This document shows, piece after piece, positions 57,097 through 64,000 of a stretch of 64,000 nucleotides of DNA. Origin of the DNA: Torymus aiolomorphi (taxonomy: Eukaryota; Arthropoda; Insecta; Hymenoptera; Torymidae). Location: assembly GCA_036365515.1 (NCBI GenBank), contig CM070874.1:26475862-26539861 (forward strand), given 5' to 3'. Position numbers and translations under genes: made by a program. How positions within the stretch are numbered: the first letter of the stretch is position 1; each line of letters opens with the position of its first letter. The notes below the pieces were generated by a model. That model saw only the letters and a program-made list of their open reading frames with translations. It ran no database searches and was not told the origin of the DNA.

Positions 57097-57712
57097 AGGC
57101 GTTTCACGTCAACTGCCCCAGCGTCGCGCGCGAGCGCCAAATTGTGCTATTTCTAACTCATGTTTATGATTCTAAAATGTAACTAAAATATTGTTACATA
57201 AGCGTTTCCGAAGTACTTTTTCTTCAGCTTTCCAATGGTGTAGGCAGTTTTTCCAAAATTTTCCATTTTCACCTTCAAAAAATACAAAACGTCTTATATC
57301 TCGAAAAGTGTATTTTTTAGTATTTTTTTTTACCATTTAGATCGAAACCTGAGCATTTTTTACATAGGAAATGATTTTTTTTCATAATTTGCTCAGGATG
57401 TTTTCTTCAAGAAATAGAACGCGAAATAGTAGCGCAACGGTTCTCCTGCGCGCGGGACGTCGCTCGGCACCGCATGATTTATTTTTCTTTCGATAGGTGG
57501 CTTTCACATCGGAATTTTCTATCCGTATGTGAATCGTCACGTCGAAAGTATATAATTGCAATGACTTTTCATCTTATTCCTCTTCGAAATGTTTTCGAAT
57601 TTCTGTTAATACAATCAAACTTGAGTTTCATAGTGTCTTTCGTGTATTTGATGATTAAATCATCGGTAGCTCTTTATTTCGTTATTTCTTTCGTTTATTG
57701 TAGCAACTAAAA
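57097..57712. other. Start of an unidentified repeat replacing the 5' side of the LINE
   Basis: At about 57097 the LINE reading frame stops and unrelated sequence begins with GAGGCGTTTCACGTCAAC. CpG-rich words occur at both ends of the stretch (GCGTCGCGCGCGAGCG near 57120, CTGCGCGCGGGACG near 57450). This may be the terminal region of the element carrying the ORFs to the right, but the far end is not in view. Confidence 0.4.
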
Positions 57713-58824
57713 TGGATTCAACTTGGAAATTAAAATGCATAAATCCTTTAGATAAAAATGATCACCCTTCATATAAAATAAAAGATTTGATCGACTTTCC
57801 AACACCTTTAAGAAGCGCATATCCCTTAGTACCAGAAAAAGCAAAAATTTGTTCTAACTGTCAATGCTAAATTTACAAACATAAATCAAGTTTACCTCCA
57901 GCTGATGCTAAAAAAGCTAAAATAGTGTGTAACGATGGGTATCACAAACCTGGTGTGGCAGTTCTTGAACAAATAAAGAAAAAAATTTCAGAATCAACAA
58001 ATAAGCAAGAAAGAATTCAGTTACTAACTCTTAATGCGAAAATTCGCTTGTACTGAACAAGAAGCTCGCGAAGCAAAAAATTTAGTAGCTAAAAGTGGAA
58101 TTTTTTCAATACCTGCTAATAAAAGTGGCAAACTACTTTAAGCTGAAATTGTAAATTCAGTGAAAACATTTATATGAATAAGATGATGTAACCCAACTTA
58201 TGCTAGGTTTAAAAGATCACATATCTGTTAAGCAGAGCAATGGTAAAAGAGAACATGTTCAAAAAAAATTACTGCCTGTTGATATAAAAAAGAAAATGAA
58301 CACATTAATATTAGTTTTACTAAATTTACACAATTGAGGCCACCACATTGTGTTTAGCTGGAAGTAGTGGTACGCATAATGTATGCGTGTGTGTACATCA
58401 CGAAAACGTAAAGCTCATGCTAAGCGCTATGGATCTAGAAAATTTAACAAAAGATACTAGATTGCCTCTTAAAAACTACCACGATTGCATCCAAGCAATT
58501 ATGTGTAATGATGCACACGATAGATGCTATTTGGGTGACTGTTTAGATTGCCCCAATATGTCCATATTACGTAAACATTTGCTTGAATGTTTTGATGAAA
58601 GTGATATTTTTCAAATAGAGTATGAATCATGGTTTCAAACAGATCGGTGTACAATAGCTTCTAAAGCTGTAAATGTTCATGAATTTATGAACATACTGGG
58701 AGAAAAATTGATACGATTAAAATCTCACGATTTTTTTGCTAAAAATCAATCACTTCTTGTACTCTCTAAATGTAAAATAGTGAATTTTCACTATTTCAAA
58801 GTGAATAGTCACTATTCTAAATAG
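57713..58824 (+). pseudogene. Degraded ORF with VCVCVHHENVKL motif, unknown insect repeat protein
   Basis: It starts with MDSTWKLKCINPLDKND and contains CSNCQC, LGLKDHISVKQSNGKRE, and the better-preserved C-terminal block from 58348: SGTHNVCVCVHHENVKLML, CYLGDCLDCPNMSILRKHL, WFQTDRCTIASK and SHDFFAKNQSLLV. Spaced cysteines and histidines suggest a metal-binding protein. Stops (57868, 58139, 58335) and frameshifts interrupt it, and the C terminus is cut by repeats at 58780. The pattern recalls multicopy uncharacterised proteins of insect genomes, probably transposon encoded. I cannot name the family. It converges on the minus-strand SAM gene. Confidence 0.55.
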
Positions 58825-58960
58825 AAAAATTCATTCGCTTTTTGAAATAGTGAATAGACACTATTTGAATGGACGGATATTCACTATTTGAATTAGTGGT
58901 ATCCGGTCCTAATACGAGGGATTAGAATTCACTATTGTAAATAGTGATTAGAATAATGTC
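58780..58960. repeat. Short inverted repeats of ATTCACTATT
   Basis: ATTCACTATTT, AAATAGTGAAT and AGTGAATAGTCACTATT recur in both orientations within 180 bp, giving several possible small hairpins. The cluster truncates the upstream ORF and lies between two convergent genes. Confidence 0.75.
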
Positions 58961-59104
58961 GAATTCAATAAATGACTGAATGACTGAATGTAGTCAAAAA
59001 ATATATAAATAAAAAATATAAAATTAGTAAGAACTCAAATTTAAATTAACATTTTTTTATATTTATAAAGTCATAAGTTTATTTTTTTCAAGTCTATTTT
59101 TACA
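58961..59104. other. AT-rich spacer between convergent ORFs
   Basis: AT-rich sequence containing short direct repeats (AATGACTGAATGACTGAATG). It includes the 3' flank of the minus-strand SAM gene, whose stop codon is at 59105-59107. Confidence 0.5.
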
Positions 59105-59211
59105 TTACTCAGAGTCAGTATAGCTCTCACCATAATTAGAACTATCAGCTGACATAACATTTATATGTAAAGACGCTACAGCACTGGACGCGTCAGTACT
59201 CAATTTATATA

Positions 59212-60505
59212 CGAGGGTCATTTGATAAGTACCTAGCCTACAAATGAAAACACCAAAATTTTACAAAAAATAAAATTTATTTTTCAATGTTGTCTCCTTT
59301 TAGTTGAATACACTTGGTTCAGCGGTGTTCCAATTTTTTTAACCCCGTTGAAAAAAATGTTTTCTCTTGGTTTGCAAAATAGGCCTCCGTGGCGGCGATT
59401 ATTTCGTTATTGGAGTGGAATCTCTTCCCGGCGAGCGAATTTTTTAGGTTGGGAAACAAAAAAAAGTCGCACGGAGCCAAATCTGGAGAATACGGTGGAT
59501 GGGGCAGCAGTTCGTAGCGTAATTCGACCAGTTTAGCCGTGGCGAGTGCAGAAGTGTGAGCCGGTGCATTATCGTGGTGGAAAAGCACTTTCTTTTTAGA
59601 CAAATGGGGCCGTTTTTCTTCTAACACGGCGTCAAATCGGCTCAATAGTTCGGCGTAGTACTGTCCTGTGACCGTTTTGCCCTTCTCCAGATAGTCAATA
59701 AAAATCACACCTTGAGAATCCCAGAAAACAGTGGCCATCACCTTTCCGGCCGACGGAACCGTCTTCGCCTTCTTCGGAGCAGGTTCACCGGGTAAGGTCC
59801 ACTGTTTTGACTGCTCCTTGGTCTCTGGAGTGTAGTAGTGAATCCATGTTTCGTCGACGGTCACGTAACGACGCAAAAACTCTTTTGGATTGCGATTAAA
59901 CAGCTCCAAACACTGCTCTGAACTGGTCACACGGATGCGCTTGTTGTCTGCAGTCAGCAAACGCGGCACCCACCTTGCTGACAGCTTCCTCATGCCTAAA
60001 ATCTCATGTAGAATATGCCACACGCGTTCTTCTGAGATGCCTACTATCGCAGCTATCTCGTGCACCTTTAATCGGCGGTCTGACAAAACGATATCGTGTA
60101 TTTTTGTCACGTTCTCCTCCGTAGTGGCTGTTTTCGGAGCACCTGGGCGTGGATCATCAAAAACCGACGTACGACCACGTTGAAACTCGTTATACCAAAA
60201 TTTAACGGTCGCCATCGAAGGAGAAGCATCCCCATACACTGCATCCAAGCGTTCTTTAATTTCACTGCGCGATTTCCCTTCCAAAAACAAGAATCGAATC
60301 ACCGACCTATATTGTTCTTTCTCCATTTTTTCAAAAATCAACGGACACATTTGCTTTCACACGCTCTCAAAAATAAACTACAACTCCGATCCGGCTGAAA
60401 TTTCGTCTGTAACCGTTTACAGGAAGATACTGCACTGTAGTGTATTTCTGGTGCGATAGTGGCACCATCTGGCGGTGAGGCTAGGTACTTGTCAAATGAC
60501 CCTCG
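59212..60505 (-). mobile_element. Mariner transposon, structurally complete (1,294 bp)
   Basis: Terminal inverted repeats CGAGGGTCATTTGATAAG and CGAGGGTCATTTGACAAG (inverted) are flanked by TA at 59210-59211 and 60506-60507. It encloses one uninterrupted transposase gene. The insertion lies in the last coding exon of the SAM gene, and removing it with one TA leaves that exon open, so it is a precise TA-target insertion. Confidence 0.96.
59319..60326 (-). CDS. Mariner transposase, intact
   Basis: The 335-residue frame begins MEKEQYRSVIRFLFL, the usual mariner start (an in-frame methionine lies 8 codons earlier at 60350). The N-terminal half is a paired helix-turn-helix DNA-binding region with the typical WYNEFQRGRTSV and DDPRPGAPKTA motifs. 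The catalytic domain shows the first Asp in VTVDETWIHYY, the second in LFHHDNAPAHTS and the third in HPPYSPDLAPCDFFLFP, the D,D34D arrangement of mariners. The length matches full-length members. The enzyme binds the terminal repeats and performs TA-targeted cut-and-paste transposition in the nucleus. No stop or frameshift is present, so it may be active or recently so. Confidence 0.95.
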   Translation of the reverse strand: MEKEQYRSVIRFLFLEGKSRSEIKERLDAVYGDASPSMATVKFWYNEFQRGRTSVFDDPRPGAPKTATTEENVTKIHDIVLSDRRLKVHEIAAIVGISEERVWHILHEILGMRKLSARWVPRLLTADNKRIRVTSSEQCLELFNRNPKEFLRRYVTVDETWIHYYTPETKEQSKQWTLPGEPAPKKAKTVPSAGKVMATVFWDSQGVIFIDYLEKGKTVTGQYYAELLSRFDAVLEEKRPHLSKKKVLFHHDNAPAHTSALATAKLVELRYELLPHPPYSPDLAPCDFFLFPNLKNSLAGKRFHSNNEIIAATEAYFANQEKTFFSTGLKKLEHR

Positions 60506-63320
60506 TACATAACATTCTATAAATTTATACAAATTTCTTAAATCCATAGGATATTCTAAATTAAACATGTAATAAAACTTGAAGAGTAAGTCGAAAATTG
60601 GAATAAATTGCGTTGTGTTTTTGCGTTGTAGGATCCATCCAGCTCCTTGAATAAAAAATCGTATTTCACTGCTTGAGACTCTTATAATATAAGGTTGGAC
60701 GGTGGTCGAAGATTTTCTTCTTTTTTCAAGAATGAAACTCTCCACATCAGTGACTTCCTACATAAAATAAAATTATTTTTATGAATAATCAAAAAATAGA
60801 ATAAGAAGCATCAGTGAATGTAAAAATGTACTTACAGATATAAATTCTATGACACTTTTATGTGGATTTGTTATTTTATCAGATTTTGTCTTCTTCGCTT
60901 TTGCCGATTTTTTTACCGCGTTAGATATTGGCAATAAGTCAATTAAAATTAAGAATGCTTTTACTGCATGGTCTTTAATGTCTTTATAGCCAAGAAATAT
61001 TTCTGGTTTCGCCACTTTGGCGTAAGTCAAAATTTTTGGAACGTAAATTGATGTAAATTTTGCAACAAAATTGTCACCTTCATTAAAGAAGAGCATTTCA
61101 AAATCTTTATCAATCTATAATAAAAAAAAAAGGAAATTTTAAATTAAAATAAAAAAACAATATTGAAATATTGATATTGGTTTATTAAATCTAAATTAGA
61201 AGCATTTACTTTATATTTTTAATATTAATTGTTGAAGTTGATAAGACAAAGAAAGTTAAAATAAAATACAAACAACTTCGAGTTGTTCAAAGTATTTAAT
61301 TTTTATATAATAGATATAATAATTGATTTACCAATAGTCCATTAAAATCCATTAAACGAGGGTAGCAATTGATGATTTCGGATTTCGTTGATGAATCATT
61401 TACAATCCAATTTCGTCTGTTGGCAAACGTTTCTCGCATGTTATAAATAATGATGGATTTGGTTTCTCTTGAGGGGTACTTAAATTTTAATAGATCGATC
61501 TGTAAAAAATAATTTTTAAATTAAATTTGTATTCATGTGATTCAGCTAAACGCTGTACAGGAAATAGCATAAAAACATGTATAAGGATATTTTACCTTTT
61601 CCTTTAATTCGTCATTATTTAAAGTAGCAGAGATAAATGTAGATTTTCTCGCAGTATTTTGTGAGCTGCATTTTTTCGTAGATACTTTATACTTTTTTTT
61701 TCCTTTGGTAATTTGGTTTGGACAGTCGCTAAACGGTTTTTCAAAAATCCCCCGTGAGTTACAGGGTTATAATAATGTTTCTGTAATAAAAGAGAAATAT
61801 TAAACACCAACTAAAAGATTTAATTCTCTCTTTGACATCTATAACAATAATTTAAATTATTTAGTATTCATAAATTAAGTACTGGATTGAGATATTTCAC
61901 CCTTTCTTTTTCGCCCTAACATACTTTTATTATAACATTTTTTTAATGTCATTAGATTCACATTATACAGTATAAAATTTAAAATGATCACAAAATCTTA
62001 ACTAAATAAAATAGAAAAAACTAAAATTGTGATTTCTTACGTAACCGAATTTGGTATGCCCGTCTTTCAGTAACGGAAATTCCGTTACAATGGCTTTTGC
62101 TAAAGCTTCCAACGCTTGCTGAGGAGGATAGCTAGAAATAAAATAATATATAATATTAATATAAATTTTTATTCTTTGTTACGTCGCTCAATATAATATA
62201 CGTTACGTATTTACCAACTATCATCATGAATTGCTCTCAATTCTTAAATGACAATGCGGACAAGTGCACGTCTGTCAGATTCAGTAAAAGTACTTTTTGC
62301 TGCTTTTATTAGCTTTTTTCCTTGATTGTGATTCAATAAAGTATTTTCAACCGTTCCATATCGCTAAAAATATTTAAGAAAAAAACATCTATATAAATGA
62401 ATGTATATTAATTTAATAAAAATTGAACATATTCTTAGAATTAGTTGTTACATAAATATTTTCTTTAGAGCTACAAAATTATTTCAATAAATATGATATT
62501 TACCGTAAACTTATTCACATTGAGTAATGCTGATACAGCTTTAGAAAGAAGCAGTGACGAGTTGTTATTCGGCTCTTCAATTGTAAGATTTTTAATCTCA
62601 TTTGAATGAGCTTCTACTGCAGAACCAAAAGTAGTTTTTTTATTTTTATTTATCTTAATATTATCATCATTTTCCGAATCGGTAGAAAGCGATTCATAAC
62701 CCTCGTACAATTTTGAAATTTTCTTTTCTTGTGACTGATGTGGCAAAACTACTACAGCATCGTTTTTAGTTCTTCTTATTTTAGGAGGTGGTGTATATTC
62801 TATATCATCGATGTTTGTAATTTGTGATGAACTATGATTCTTGGCGGTTTGTAGTGTATTATCTAACTTTATTTGTCCATCTTTACCAACAGTATAAATC
62901 CCTGGAAGAATAACCTACAACCAAATATAATGTTAGAAATAAATCTCTTATACAACGATCCATATAATAAAAACGTACTGGAGTACTACTCGTGACTGTT
63001 CGAATAATTTTTAATAATTCTTTCGTTGGTCCAAGCTTTATATTCATAACACGAAAGTCCTCCTGGGTTAATTCCAAAAACGATGGTCCATTGATACATT
63101 CATCTAGAGCAAAATGTATCTTTACTATATTATTCACAAATAATAAATTAGAAGAATGATTAAATAAAATAAATAATCAGAGCTTACAATGACTTTGAGC
63201 ATATTTATATCAAAATCCATAAAAAAATAAATCAGATCTTTGATATTTAACAGCATAATCATGCAGTTATTTGTAGAAACAGCGATTATTTTCTTATTGT
63301 CAATTGATTTAATAGTCAAG

Positions 63321-63485
63321 TGTAATAAAAAGATTAAAAAACTAAAGAAACAAGCGAGCCGTATTATAAGAAAAGCAACTATTTAAAAAAAACTTCAAAC
63401 AAGAAACTCATAAATGATGAGAGGACTCTAATTAATAAATAATAAAAAGGTAAAGCAAACGCTTTTTAGAAAGCTCTAGAAAGCT
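63321..63485. other. AT-rich spacer
   Basis: Short intergenic stretch between the upstream ORF stop and the first recognisable coding sequence of the SAM gene on the same strand. No promoter motif can be assigned. Confidence 0.4.
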
Positions 63486-64000
63486 TTATAGTATTACATG
63501 TCGAAGACTGATGTACAAATGATCAGATATTGGTTTTTTCCAATAACTGAACGGTTTGTAATATTGCAAGTCGCTTTTTTCAACAAATCTGAGAGTACTG
63601 TCACACTCAGCTATTTCAATATGATAAGCGTTCACAGTAGTATCAAAACCAATTGTTTTAGAAATAGCAACATAAAAATACGTCTTTTTATTTTCTAATA
63701 CGATAATTTCTTCTATTTTTCCAAACAGTATTCTTTCATCAGCTATAGTGCGAGCTTTTTCTAAAATAATAAATAATCCTTTGCGAAATTCTACTCCATC
63801 GATGAATATGCAATTGGAACAAAAAACAGGATCATCCTCAACAATATTTAGTTCAATAATATGCTCCTTACTTCAAGTTTGACTTGCAAACATTGTTTTA
63901 CCAGAAATAATTCTGAATCGATGAAGCGAAATATCTCCTGTACCCCATTTCGCACTTTGGACACGTTGAGATACTTTAATGAGAGTCTTAGGGGGATTTT
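63486..64000 (-). pseudogene. C-terminal part of an unknown ORF, running off the window
   Basis: The minus strand is open from the window edge to a TAA at 63486-63488, except for one TGA at 63873-63875. Recognisable blocks are AKWGTGDISLHRFRIISG, EDDPVFCSNCIFIDGVEF, KGLFIILEKARTIADE, FGKIEEIIVLENKKTYFYV and KPISDHLYISLRHVIL. Its style resembles multicopy insect proteins that I associate with repeats, but I cannot name a family. The same strand and short gap to the SAM gene suggest they belong to one element or gene cluster. Confidence 0.5.

Larger units (their letters stand above)
59105..63320 (-). pseudogene. Multi-exon SAM-domain gene, split by mariner, of unknown function
   Basis: Exons with consensus GT-AG borders can be laid out on the minus strand: about 63245-63170 (uncertain), 63103-62979, 62914-62504, 62363-62215, 62131-62041, 61780-61596, 61499-61332, 61114-60836, and a last exon 60757-60508 continuing at 59209-59105 beyond the mariner. 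Most junction phases agree. Early exons encode a SAM domain (INGPSFLELTQEDF, MNIKLGPTKELLKI). Later exons include NEGDNFVAKFTSIYV and FIQGAGWILQ. Defects: an in-frame TAA in the 62363-62215 exon, a probable 1-nt loss in an A run of the 61780-61596 exon, and a poor fit between the first two exons. SAM domains mediate protein assembly. The rest is unrecognised. It may be a transposon gene or a decayed multicopy host gene. Confidence 0.65.

Overview
This window is eukaryotic, repeat-dominated, AT-rich DNA, most likely from an arthropod and probably an insect. The evidence is an intact mariner, an R1-clade LINE fragment sitting in an (AC)n microsatellite, BEL/Pao and Gypsy LTR elements, TTAA and TTA MITEs, and a degraded gene with GT-AG introns. 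I found no single-copy host gene I can name. Almost everything is a mobile element or a remnant of one, nested several levels deep.

Layout. 1-1430 is a degenerate TTAAGGG-like minisatellite, 1490-2520 a 93-bp tandem array, and 2530-3250 an unexplained GC-rich island. A minus-strand non-LTR retrotransposon (pseudogene) occupies 3830-5103 and resumes at 56518-57095. Its reverse-transcriptase ORF is split by a 51.4-kb insertion. The outermost layer of that insertion is a hairpin-ended repeat, here called E (5104-56517). Inside E lies a 49-kb imperfect palindrome (5659-54530). Its arms (5659-34929 and 35050-54410) are inverted copies around a 120-bp GC-rich spacer, and each arm carries related inverted termini at both of its own ends.

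The two arms have different later insertions, so each serves as the empty-site control for the other. The left arm has a 15.6-kb Gypsy element (6971-22608, AATG duplication), a TTAA MITE (25726-26404), a 2.9-kb segmental duplication that includes the Gypsy LTR end (27645-30592), a 327-bp foldback with a 14-bp duplication (28700-29026) and a TTA foldback (33767-34774). The right arm has a 7-kb BEL/Pao element (42103-49122), two TTAA MITEs (49617-49976, 51410-52087) and two C-rich-TIR elements (35155-35770, 35897-37007). Both arms carry a 313-bp tandem array, with different copy numbers. The right shoulder of E holds a 5'-truncated R1-clade LINE.

Right of the nested stack (57097-64000) are three repeat-type ORF remnants: a plus-strand ORF with a VCVCVHHENVKL motif, a convergent minus-strand multi-exon gene with a SAM domain whose last coding exon is split by an intact mariner (59212-60505), and the C-terminal part of another minus-strand ORF running off the window. 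Only the mariner transposase looks capable of producing a full-length protein. The Gypsy, BEL/Pao and LINE genes all carry premature stops or frameshifts.
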